DNA of 64,000 nucleotides from Dacryopinax spathularia (lineage: Eukaryota; Basidiomycota; Dacrymycetes; Dacrymycetales; Dacrymycetaceae): assembly GCA_037974965.1 (NCBI GenBank), contig JBBPFI010000013.1:434001-498000 (forward strand), read 5' to 3'. The notes under the pieces are model-generated. The model made no database searches. It saw only the letters and a program-made list of their open reading frames with translations, and had not been told where the DNA came from. How positions within the stretch are numbered: the first letter of the stretch is position 1; each line of letters opens with the position of its first letter. A program made the translations under genes and the position numbers. Of this stretch, positions 54,831 through 64,000 are shown piece by piece.

Positions 54831-56357
54831 CTATAAGGTCATCCTCTCCATTGCCGTTTCATCCACTGCCTCCTCCGTCGGCGTAACAATCGAATCGCCC
54901 ACAATCTTCCCATACGGATCCAGCTCGTCCATTCCCGGCCATCTCTCGACCCCAAGCGCCCGCTCAATCCTCGCCAGCCCAATAACCAAATAATCCTTCC
55001 TCGTCGCAAACGTGATCCTAAACCACCCAGGCACAGGATGGTTAAACGCCCTCGCGCTTCCCAAAAACACCTTATTCGCCAAAAGCTGCTCGAAAAGCGC
55101 CAGATCCCTCGCTTTCCCCCCGTCCTCAGCAATGGTCGGCAGCTTGTTCCCCTGCAAGTCTTTATTCGTGAAGAACTTCCTAAAATCGGCGATGAGGAAA
55201 TGACCCGCGTTGGAGGGCATGTAGGGAATATCGTGGAACTTGAGCCAGGTGGTCGTATAGTGGTAGGCGTCCCTCAAGCGACGTACGTTCTCTTGCTGGA
55301 ACCAGTCGAAGTATGCGTGGTCTTCTAGGATGCTGGCCCACGCTGCAGCGGAGGGGGAAGCGACCTTCATGAACAGTCCCGTACTTTTCACAGCTGCGAG
55401 GAGGGAGGGGTTGTATTGCGATATCAACGCGGCCGCTCGGAGACCGTTGCAGCAGAAATCTTTCGACATGCCGTACAGCACATGGATCCGGGCGGGGTCA
55501 CAGGCCGCTTCTTTGAGGAAATCGATCGATAAGACGGAGAGGAACGGCTCGGGGTCCGGACAGTCGGCGGTGGTGAATACGGAGTAGGCGTACACCTCGT
55601 CGGAAATAAGGTGGATATTATGTTTCTGGCAAAACCTCGCATAGGCCAGGATGGTTTCCCGTGGATAACAAGCGCCGAGAGGGTTGTGTGGGTTACACAG
55701 AATGACAGCGCTGATCTTCGTCCCCTCCGCCTCGCTCTTCTGCAGCGTCTCTTCGAATGCCTCCAGCGAAGAGGGGCCGAACCGGTCTTCCGCGTCCACA
55801 AAGACGGGGATGGGGATGACCCCACACCGAGCGTTCAGGTCGCTGTTGAACCCCGCGTAGTATGGCGCAGCTATGAGCACGCCCGTCCCAGGGTCGCACA
55901 TATGAAAAGCGAGCATGTCGATCAACGCCGACACCCCAGCGCCAAAAACGATCTCTTCCTCCCTCACTTCCTTAATCGGCCTGAACACCCCTTCCTTGCG
56001 ATTGAGGAACTTGGCCAGCGCTCGGCCGAGACGGACAGACCCGCTCAGGTCCGTGCCGTATGTGAAGTCTACGTCTGTTAGCTTGAGATGGGAGTTGAAG
56101 TAGGGTGTTTGCTCGGCGTGCATGAGCGTGTTCTCCGCTAGGCCTAATGAGAGCCAGCCGTTTGGGTTGGAGAGCGGGTGGTAGCCGTCGTTGAAGATGT
56201 TCTGCGAGAGACGGGTGAATTCGGAGATTGTTGAGAGAGCATCGCGTCCTCGGGCGGAGAGCTCGGGGGCTGCGTAAACAGATCAGCATGAGTCCTGTCA
56301 GGCTGCAAGAGGGTAGGGCGCACCTGGTAGCTGCTGCTCTTCTGGCTCGGTGGCCAT
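54831..56357 (-). CDS. PLP-dependent aminotransferase, ACC-synthase-like
   Basis: A fold-type I aminotransferase of the class I/II, ACC-synthase-like branch; the fungal substrate is uncertain. Two exons (56357-56324, 56269-54831) join in frame to 490 aa. Motifs: NPNGWLSLGLAENTLMH near the N-terminus, as in ACC synthases; FGAGVSALIDMLAFHM; AAPYYAGFNSDL with the cofactor-stacking Tyr; CNPHNPLGACYPRETI; LISDEVYAYSVF with the PLP-nitrogen Asp; YGMSKDFCCNGLRAA, where Lys should be the Schiff-base residue; and a C-terminal FRITFATRKDYL with the carboxylate-binding Arg. Convergent with the preceding gene (132 bp between stops). Confidence 0.93.
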
Positions 56358-56605
56358 TGTCGCACGGGTTGGTCGTGCGAGGAGGAGAGGGTGAGGGACG
56401 GAGATGTCGGTGGGAGTCAGGGACTCGGTTCGCCATCGGGCGATTATTCTCCCACCGGGCGCTCCGATCATTTTGGCAGAGTCGCTCCGTATCATTCCGT
56501 ACATTATCTGCTCCTCTCTGTTCATCTAGCTCTCGTTGCGGTTAGATCCAGTATTTATGCTCGTTACAGTACATTTGGATTATACGACAGCATGCAGATT
56601 CCAGC

Positions 56606-58088
56606 CTAGCCTGGTCTTGCCCACTTACTCGCCGACCCAGTCTTTAGACCCCCCGCCGCCCTCGCCCGATCCATAATCCCCTCCCCCGCCCCTCTCCTCC
56701 CACTCAAATCAATCTCCTCCGCTTCCTCCTCATCCTCATCTCCTTCATCCTCCTCATCCTCATCCTCGTCCCCCACAGCCCGCATATCATCCTCCTCCGC
56801 CCACCTCATCCCCCCCATCCCCCTTCCTCCCGCTCCCGTTCGTTCGTCAAGCGATAAGTCCGCCATAAACTTCTCCATATTCCCCTCCTGCCTCTCCCTT
56901 TCCTGTTCGGCCTTCTGAGCTTGTAACCGGGTCAGCTCGGGGAGGTAGTCGGACATGTATTCTTCTCGGGCGCGCGTGACGGCTAGGAAGAAATCGTCGA
57001 TCCCGTCGCCTGTCATGGAGGATACTCCTACGGCCTGCGCGAGCAGTCAGCACTCCGCAAAGGAGAGCGGGGGAAGAGGAAGAAGGATGGAAGACGCACG
57101 TTCAGATGCTTGTAGAACTCGTCCAGGACAAGACTCATCGAGTTCATCAGACTGTTCATATACGTCGGTTCACCCCTCCCCTCCCCTCCCCCACCTCCCC
57201 CACCACCCGCATCCTCCTCCTGCGCCCCGCCCCTCGCCAACGCCGCCTGAAAAGCCTCAAAGTCCCTCATCCACTCCAGCGCAAACTCTTCCCCTCTCAC
57301 ATCCGTCTTGTTGAACACCAACAGGAACGGGAGCCGGGTCTTGTACAGGATGGAGCAGGCATACAGCATGTTGGACATGAATGTCGCTGGCGCTGTCGTG
57401 CGCGGCGTGTCGATTAAGTACGCTACGACGGTCGGGAAGGACGCGGCGACGGCGTCGGTTATTATTGCGCCCGAGGCGGACCAGGTGAATATCTCGATTT
57501 GCCCTGGTGTATCCAGTACGATATAGCTACCCCAAACCCATCAGCACCTGCCTCGACCTCGAGCATTTAAGAAGGATAGAGTGGGGAAGGAGGAACAGGG
57601 ACGCACTCGACCTCCTCAGCCCGCCGCTCCATCAAGCCCAACACCTGGTCAAACTTCGTCGTGAACAGGTTCAGAGCGGTAAGGATCCCCCCGTTAGGGC
57701 CGAGGTTGTATTGCCGCATGACCTCTTTGTAGTCTACCGTATCCCGTATATCGACGTTCGCTTCGTACGGCATGTGCGCGACGGCGGGGTCGAGGTTGAC
57801 GATGTACGGCGGTCGGCGTTCTCGTTCCTTGCCTTTGCCTTTGTCCTTGCTCTTCTCTTCTGACGGGTTCGGAGAAGAGGCTGGTGGAGAGGCTGCAGAG
57901 GTTGAAGGGGCTGGGGACGTTGAGGGTGAGGAAGGGGAGGGCATGACGCCAGGCGTGTGAAGGTATGAGTTTAGACGTTGCACGAAAGTCGTCTTCCCCG
58001 ACCCGGCCATGCCGATCGTAATGATTACAGTGGGCTTGCGGGCTGCTTCGGCCGCTGCGGCGGATGTCGAAGGTGCTGTATCTGACAT
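56606..58088 (-). CDS. NPA3: GPN-loop GTPase 1 (Npa3/GPN1)
   Basis: Essential GTPase needed for assembly and nuclear import of RNA polymerase II. About four exons. The start [19 protein letters not shown] at 58088 leads to the P-loop [15 protein letters not shown]. An unusual Ser/Pro/Lys-rich insert of about 45 residues lies between this and [20 protein letters not shown]. The GPN motif is in [16 protein letters not shown]. Then [19 protein letters not shown] (G3), LVFNKTDV (G4), a Gly-rich insert in the ALARGG region, and [12 protein letters not shown] (G5 area). The C-terminus has the usual acidic stretch ([10 protein letters not shown]) and EGIMDRARA. It shares a 312-bp promoter with prefoldin 5. 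Confidence 0.95.
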
Positions 58089-58400
58089 TGTGAGAGCGTA
58101 CTATATACTCTGAGTTCGTAGTATCAGACAAGCGAGGCAGGTGGACGGAGAAGGACAGGCAGGGAGGCAGGAGGAGGAGGAGGCGGAGGAGGGAGACGAG
58201 GAAGGGAAGAGGACGAAAGAGGGAAAATACGATTACATAATCTATTGAACGCGTGAAATGCGCGCAGACGACGTCCGAGTCGTCCTTCCTCCGAGATTCA
58301 TCATACGACCTGCAGCACTCTCCTGGACTCTCTTCCTCTTACATCCTTTTACCTGCATTGTCTACTGTTGCTGGTGACTCGAAGGAGGAGTCCGCTGAAG
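58089..58400. promoter_or_regulatory. Divergent promoter, GPN1 / prefoldin 5
   Basis: A 312-bp spacer between two divergent ATGs, with a purine-rich GGAGGAGG run near 58165 and CT-rich leader sequence before 58401. Shared control is an inference from spacing. Confidence 0.5.
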
Positions 58401-59198
58401 ATGTCCCAACAACAAACAATCTCCGTAACAGACCTCGACCTCCCCCAGCTGCAGGACGTAAAACGTCAACTAGATGAGGTGCGCCCCAGTCCCCGCTCTC
58501 ACAACCTCCGTCCCACTAACCCTTTCTTTTCTGCAGGAACTAACCCACCTCACAAACTCCTACGCCCAGCTCAAAGCCGCCCATTCAAAATTCAAGACCT
58601 GTCTCGAATGCGTCAAAGAGGTCCGGCCAGGGAACGCACGTCAGTACACTTCCGTCCTTCCCCCATCATACTCCGAAGGAGGCATGGGGCTGGGGTCGTG
58701 TGACTGATGCTGATGGGGCGGGTTAGGGAAAACGATCCTTGTGCCGCTGTCGAGCTCGCTTTATGTGAATGGGAGGCTGAGCGACCCGGAGAAGGTGTTG
58801 ATTGATGTGGGGACGGGGTATTATGTTTCTAAGGTGCGCTATTCTCCCTTCTCTCCATCTACGAACCACCCCGCCCTCGTCCCTCGTCCCTCGCCCCTTG
58901 TCCCTTGTCCCTTGTGCGATCCTTGCCTGCCTCCCTGGGACTCGCACCTGCACCTGCACCCGCGCCTTTCTACCTGCTTTCCCCTCTTCTCTCCTGCCGG
59001 GACCGCAGCTAACGCCCCACCCAGACACGAGACCAAGCAACAAAGCACTACCAACAGAAAATCGACTTCGTCGACCAAAACCTCAAAAAAGTGCAAATAA
59101 CAATCGAGAAGAAACAAGAGAACTTGAACCTCGTATTGCAAGTGATGCAGATGAAGATGGGCCAGGCTGCGGGTGGGCAGGCAGTGAAGGAGCGGTGA
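58401..59198 (+). CDS. GIM5: Prefoldin subunit 5
   Basis: Alpha-type subunit of the prefoldin co-chaperone that delivers actin and tubulin to the CCT chaperonin. Four exons, about 150 aa. Coding segments: [20 protein letters not shown] (ATG 58401), then [19 protein letters not shown] with the first coiled-coil helix, [15 protein letters not shown] and [13 protein letters not shown] forming the beta hairpins, and a second helix [13 protein letters not shown] to [10 protein letters not shown], ending at 59198. These match PFD5/Gim5 in order and length. It is convergent with BUD32 (139 bp between stops). Confidence 0.94.
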
Positions 59199-59337
59199 TA
59201 GCGTGCCCTCTAGCGCCTTGCTGTATGTGGGAGGCGCAGGTGTCGGCTGGAGAGTCCTGAGGGCTTGGGCGTGGGTCGGCGGGAGAGAGGGTGAGGGCGT
59301 GTGTAGGATATGAATACTCGTAATAAGGACTGGATGA

Positions 59338-60363
59338 TCATCCGACCATGCTCCTTTTCCTCCCCCTCAGCCGTACTATCCTCACATCAGCGCACATTCC
59401 ACACCCAGCAGCAGTGAAACAAAGCACGCACCTTCCTCCAACCTCTTCAGAATAGGACCCCACGCCCTCCCCATCCCCTCCGCATAAGCCTCCAACACCC
59501 CCCCAAACAAACTCTCGCTATCCGGGTGCGTGCTCGCGAATGCCCGTTCCAGTACATAGAGGTCCACAGCCTTATCTTCGACTAGGAGACTGGTGGTGGA
59601 GAGTCCGAAGTCTATCAGCACGATCTCGGACGTTCGTGATGGGGCGGGTAAGCGACGGAGCATCATGTTCGATGTCGTTAGGTCGCCGTGGATTATATCG
59701 GCTTTATGCATCTTGGAGAGCTCGAGGCCTATGAGGCGCATTATCTCGTCTGTTGGCCACATCAGCACATCCCTTCCTTCCTTCCATCCTTGTAAGGGGT
59801 AGAACCAGCGCACCTCGTTTGATCCCAAACTCCTGCAATAGTCTCTCCCCCTCCCTTTCCCTCTCCTCTTCATCATCCCCCTCCCCCTCCTCCGCCTCAC
59901 CCTCTTCCGACTCCGCTCCCCCTCCTAATACCCTCCTCACGCTAACCCCCTCAACCCACTCAACCCCTAACACCCCCACCCCCGCATCCACAAGCCTGAC
60001 CCCCGGCACCCTCACCCCAGCCCTCGCGCACCTCACAAGAGCGCGAGCCTCCATCTGCACCCTGGACTTGGTGATTTGGGAGTCTAGCAGGGGGTGGCGG
60101 TATGATTTTTGAAAGCGGTGTTTGAGCAGGATTGGGAGGGTGGGGTGAGGGGGGGTGAGGTAGACTTTCTGCTCGTGGGATGAAGTCAGCTTCCCCGTGG
60201 AAATGGGAGAAGGAATGGCGGGAGGGAAAGGGAGAGGGAGGGAACGAGGGGCGAGGGGGAGGGGACGTACGGCCTCGGCTCCTTGTTGGATCAGTCTTGA
60301 GGAGTCGATGAGCTTTAGAGTGGGCGAGGGGCCCTTTGGTGGGCGGCCGTTCAGGGTGGTCAT
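59338..60363 (-). CDS. BUD32: KEOPS complex kinase/ATPase Bud32
   Basis: Small atypical kinase of the KEOPS complex, required for the tRNA t6A modification. About four exons. After ATG 60363: SSRLIQQGAEA, intron, then YLTPPHPTLPILLKHRF with the ATP-site Lys and QMEARALVRCARAGV with the alpha-C Glu. A Glu-rich insert (GEAEEGEGDDEEERERE) is larger than usual. Then MHKADIIHGDLTTSNMML (catalytic Asp), VLIDFGLSTTS and DLYVLERAFASTH. The last short exon must be joined at the AG before 59379 to give VRLRGRKRSMVG, the conserved C-terminus; another AG a few bases earlier gives an early stop. This HGDL/DFG core resembles the island kinases only in the catalytic motifs. Confidence 0.95.
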
Positions 60364-60780
60364 TGTTGGGTATAGTTGTTCGCGGTAGTACTGCAGTCTG
60401 GAATGTTGATATCGTTGCCCAGGGGAAGAGGTCGGGGCGAGTCAGTTAGACTCGGAGTGGCTGTGCTGATGAATCCCGGAGATGGGCGGGCTTCGGAGAA
60501 CCATAAATAATTTATTTCGTATCTAACGTCATTCCACTTCATCAAACAATGGGATCAGCAAAGGAACATAAAAAGGGAAGACAGCAGAAGGTGGCCGATA
60601 GGGAAAGTCATCTTCGCATAATACATTCTAGCCGTTGGATACAACATCGTGTCTTCTTCTTCTTCTTTTAACAGCCCTCATCTTTACCTTCCATCTATAT
60701 TCTCCCGATCCACAGGAACACCGAAATGAGAAGCAAGAAATCCAAAGAAAGTCTTACCAACCCCCAAGCAAAACTGAACC
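60364..60780. other. Intergenic, BUD32 promoter
   Basis: 417 bp between the BUD32 start and the 3' end of the next gene. A TTCTTCTTC run lies near 60650-60670. No gene seen. Confidence 0.45.
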
Positions 60781-62724
60781 TCATGCGCCTCCCGACCCAC
60801 CGGGCGCCCCTCCGCCCGCCGGATCCCTCGGCCTCCGCTTCGGCCCGAACTCGGGAAAGAACCTCACGATCTTTTCCTCTACCTCACCCCAGGGCCATCT
60901 GTTCGCCGCCCGTTCCAGAGCCTGCGGATGCATCCCCGGCGCTAGGAGGTTTCGTCTCTCTTCCGCGTTTCTGGCGAATACGAACCCTAGCACGCCTAGC
61001 AGCTCAGTAGCGAGGTAGGCGTCTCTCTCCGGCCCCGAAGCCGGCAAGGGACGCGCGAGGATAGCGCGATCGCGGTAATACTGCATCTCCGCTCTCTCCC
61101 ACAGAGTTTGCCAGCGCCGTAAAACGCCAACATGGTTCCGTATCGTGCTCCGCGCCACGCTATTGCTCTTCGGAAAACTCGCAAACCAGCGCGCCACGTC
61201 GTCCGCCGTAATTCGGCCGTCCCATGGCGCGTTGGGCGAGGGCGGGCCGGGGAGGGCGGAGGGGGGGACGGTGTAGGACTGCGTTTCGCGCATGGTGGGC
61301 ATGTCGAGTGCGTTGCAGACGTGCATGAAGGCTGAGGTGTGGATTTGGAACCACCAGGGGCCGTTGAGCGAGGGGGCGGTGTCGCCTCGACGTTCGAGGG
61401 CAATGGCTATGTCGGGGAAACGGGAGGAGAGGTAGGAGGCGATGTAGGGGAAGGCGGCGTCGTCCGACGCAGTTCTACGCGAATAACCGCGGGAGGGGCC
61501 TGCGGTCGAAGCTGATGGGCTGACGCGGGAGGTAGCCCGTTTGATGGGCGGGTAGGACATCTGCGGGGAGAGAGACATGCTCTGCGGGGATGGGGAGGTC
61601 GTATCGGACGACCGGTTCTCTTCTGGTGATTCTGCTTGGGAGAGCGCATATGGGCTGTCGGAAGGAGGCGGGAAGCGCAATCGGCCTTGTCCGGCCGAGG
61701 TTGAAGGCCGGTATTCTGGGTGCAAGTACGCAGCGGAGGTTGCCTGGCGGTAGAAAGGATTTTGTTCCGGCTCTTCGCGCTTGATTTCTTGCATACCGCC
61801 GTAAGTGCCAGGAGGAGTCGGATACGGAGCTGGCCGCGAAGATTGTCCTTGGGGAGGATACTGATTGGCGTAGGACGGGCCGGCCTGAGCCGGAGACGGT
61901 TGGTGCGTCGACAGAAGTTGGCGAACAGATGGGAGCACGGACGAACCTCGGCCAGAGGAAGTCGACTGCTGCTGACTTGGGTAGCGGCGTTCGATCGGTG
62001 CCAAGTACAGGACGTGCGCTCGACGGGGGTCGAACGGAAGTCGGCCGTTTGGCATGTTTCCGGCCAGGTTTTCTAGGAATGCCTTTGTATGGGGGTCTTC
62101 CAGGTCGAGAGTTGGGACGGTAGCCGTGGTGTATGCTGTTCCGTCCAGAAGTCCTGCGAGAGGACCTAGAGGCGTCCATGTCGATTCGGAAGCGCGTTGC
62201 AGGCTTGCTATACGCGCTGTTGAGAGCATGTAGTTTGCGTACCGTGGTGTAGAGAACTGTTCCAGCTGGTGCGGCCTTTCTCCGGGTCGAGCAAGGAAAG
62301 CACGAGGCACGAGAGTTACCGCGGGAGGTTGAAGAGGAAGAGAATGGGCAGGCAAAGAAGAAAGTAGATGGAGGACGCCGTTGCGCCCAGGGCTGTTTTG
62401 GGAGTCGAATACGATCAATAGAATTGCAATTGTTGGGGAAGAGGGCGCTACAACAGACATATGAGCTGGAAAAACAGCAGACGGCCAAACTGGCTGACCT
62501 GGCTGGCTGGGGGCCGCACCAGCGCCCGTCGAACAGGAATGCTCGCTCATGCGCCTCCTGGAGGATGAAGCCAGAGGGGCGACAAGCTGTCTTGCGAGAT
62601 TACTGGAGGGTTGATGTACATTTCGGTCCTGCTCCTTTGGCCGCGCACCTTCTTCACGCTCCTTGTGGGAGTCACTCGAGGGCGCATCGTTCCTGGGAGT
62701 TGGGAAATTGGTCGAACAAGCCAT
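60781..62724 (-). CDS. Unknown fungal protein, 647 aa
   Basis: An uninterrupted reading frame from ATG 62724 (MACSTNFPTPRNDAPSS) to 60781. I do not recognise the family. Residues about 95-225 look folded (SSPTIAILLIVFDSQNS, TPRYANYMLSTARIASLQ, FLENLAGNMPNGRLPFDPRR). Residues 235-420 are Ser/Pro/Gln-rich and probably disordered. Residues about 435-625 look folded again, with AAFPYIASYLSSRFPDIAIA, WWFQIHTSAFMHVCNALDM, ADDVARWFASFPKSNSVA, LRRWQTLWERAEMQYYRDRA and a final WPWGEVEEKIVRFFPEFGP. The tail is Gly/Pro-rich. No membrane segment or known catalytic motif was seen. The open length and amphipathic blocks support a real gene. A shorter start is possible (MSEHSCSTG, near 62550). Confidence 0.75.
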   Translation of the reverse strand: MACSTNFPTPRNDAPSSDSHKEREEGARPKEQDRNVHQPSSNLARQLVAPLASSSRRRMSEHSCSTGAGAAPSQPGQPVWPSAVFPAHMSVVAPSSPTIAILLIVFDSQNSPGRNGVLHLLSSLPAHSLPLQPPAVTLVPRAFLARPGERPHQLEQFSTPRYANYMLSTARIASLQRASESTWTPLGPLAGLLDGTAYTTATVPTLDLEDPHTKAFLENLAGNMPNGRLPFDPRRAHVLYLAPIERRYPSQQQSTSSGRGSSVLPSVRQLLSTHQPSPAQAGPSYANQYPPQGQSSRPAPYPTPPGTYGGMQEIKREEPEQNPFYRQATSAAYLHPEYRPSTSAGQGRLRFPPPSDSPYALSQAESPEENRSSDTTSPSPQSMSLSPQMSYPPIKRATSRVSPSASTAGPSRGYSRRTASDDAAFPYIASYLSSRFPDIAIALERRGDTAPSLNGPWWFQIHTSAFMHVCNALDMPTMRETQSYTVPPSALPGPPSPNAPWDGRITADDVARWFASFPKSNSVARSTIRNHVGVLRRWQTLWERAEMQYYRDRAILARPLPASGPERDAYLATELLGVLGFVFARNAEERRNLLAPGMHPQALERAANRWPWGEVEEKIVRFFPEFGPKRRPRDPAGGGAPGGSGGA

Positions 62725-64000
62725 GAGGACCAGGGTTACGCCAGCCAGATGAGGGCGAGCGGGATGTGTTCTAGTGACTCGACACCAGGCACGGCGGCGG
62801 AGGAGGAGCGCTTATGTATAATACCGAATGAACGCGTAGTCCCTGTGACGCGTCCCAACATGAAGAAGCGGGGCGGAGGGGACGCGCAGCGGGGGAATTG
62901 AAGATTAGAGATGAGATGGCGTGAGTCATGGGTGAGAACCAAGGAAAACGGCGCTGCATGGAGCAGACATGAGACCTTTGCTACGCCGCGCGCACCGGGA
63001 TCAATCAGCTGTGGTCGGAGACCTGCGAGACAGCGAACCGACCAGCGCAGCGGACTTGCTGTCCGACGTGCATTTTGGTGCGCCGAAGCCGGTACGGTAC
63101 ACCCCTTGCGGATGGACGTTCGTCCGCACTTGCTGTGCCCAGAGAGATATAGCTCGATCAGAATCGGCAGTCGGACTCCGAGAGGGCCGGTCAGAGGTGC
63201 CTAGAACGCTATTACCCAGGTTGAGCTCAGAGAGGATAATTGGGACCAGGGTTGGAGGTGCGGGACGAGGGCCAAGGAGTGGGACCAGGGCGTTGGACCA
63301 GCAAAGCCTGGATGTGACTGTGCCGTAGTCTAAAGCGTAGGCGCCCATTGCTGTGTGGCGGTTCCCTGCGCACGTCCCACCGCGTCGAAGAGGAGTCACG
63401 ACAAGTCAAAATCACTAATCCGACCGCATGGTCGTTCTGTCATCGGCCGAGGCCCACAACAGCTCCCATTGTAGGGTCCACCACTTCATCAAACATCACC
63501 GCCACATCTCCTTCTTTCATTGATGGGCACAGGGCGGGATCAGAAACAGGTGAGTCGCTCTTCAATGTGCGCCATCACCGTGCTCCTTCAAAGCAGTTCC
63601 TGGCTTACGAGGATAACAAATGCAGTGTACTCTCTCTCAGGTTAGTAAAGCTACCACGCAACTCAGCTTTACGAACCCCGCTGCGTTGCTATGCGACAAC
63701 CATATCTGGCAACTTGCAGCAAAGATGATCGGTTATCGATCGCATTTGCACAGTATCCGCACGCCTGGCGCAGCACGTTCTTCTGACGACTATATAACCC
63801 GCCCTCGGGTCGTTCCACGTCCAAGAACCCATGTTTATGCGTGCCCCATGCTGCTGGCCGCCTTCTGATTCGAATCGCACGCGAACGTATGTACGTACAT
63901 AATGTACAGTTTTATGCCGAAACGACCTTTTGCCGGACCGAACGGATCGGTCGGTCGTCATGCATAGCATGGCTCCGCTCTTCAGGCTATTTCCGGCAAG
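62725..64000. other. Intergenic to window end
   Basis: About 1.28 kb. The left part is the upstream region of the preceding gene. Near 63530 an ATG with a good GTGAGT donor after 27 nt could be the first exon of a gene running to the right, but the following exons cannot be supported by any motif. Confidence 0.4.

Noticed and set aside
63348-63900. Possible first exons of a rightward gene near 63530
   Set aside because: Splice-like sites exist but the joined peptide is short and matches nothing I know.
1-64000. Transposons, LTR elements, CRISPR arrays, tRNA or rRNA genes
   Set aside because: No terminal repeats, transposase, reverse transcriptase, spaced direct repeats or cloverleaf-like sequences were recognised; the repeated segments are explained by duplication of gene cassettes.

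Overview
The window looks like nuclear DNA of a basidiomycete fungus, possibly a Tremellomycetes-type yeast (inference). Genes have many short introns of about 50-60 bp with GT-AG ends and CTAAC/CTGAC-like branch sites. Coding DNA is GC-rich and leaders are CT-rich. The housekeeping proteins (PUP1, TRS23, GPN1, prefoldin 5, BUD32, a Gvp36-type BAR protein) are fungal in type. I saw no tRNA, rRNA, CRISPR array or recognisable transposon.

Positions 1-46,100 form an accessory island built from repeatedly copied cassettes. Its main component is a family of small protein-kinase-like genes. Seven are intact (3128-4272, 6458-7639, 23088-24264, 28274-29474, 29958-31144, 36820-37900, 41615-42889). One is intact except for a single stop codon (24797-25956). 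Relics lie at 1-590, 19955-20222, 27961-28115, 31270-32424 and 40750-41480, with one more outlying at 51000-51466. All intact members share one layout: a divergent N-terminal exon with the ATP-site Lys, a middle exon of exactly 138 or 141 nt, and a last exon with the HGDL/HRDL catalytic loop. Linked to them are three aldehyde dehydrogenase copies (one intact, two decayed), two PTR2-type peptide transporters, an F-box gene with a decayed copy, and two paralogous genes of unknown function that carry a D...ExK pattern like PD-(D/E)XK nucleases.

The copying is modular. F-box gene, CT-rich repeat, nuclease-like gene (-) and kinase (+) occur in that order at 17385-24264 and again at 32690-37900. 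ALDH and kinase stand head to head three times; one of these is an inverted copy of another. A kinase of one subfamily sits beside each PTR2 gene. A housekeeping block (TRS23, PUP1, BAR gene; 11.3-14.9 kb) interrupts the island.

From about 46.5 kb on the window is ordinary single-copy sequence: a Zn2Cys6 regulator, an LCHN/Anr2-type DENN protein, a membrane protein with a PB1-like C-terminus, an ACC-synthase-like aminotransferase, GPN1, prefoldin subunit 5, BUD32 and a long unknown protein. Several neighbours share divergent promoters of about 310 bp. All functions come from reading motifs by eye; no database search was possible.
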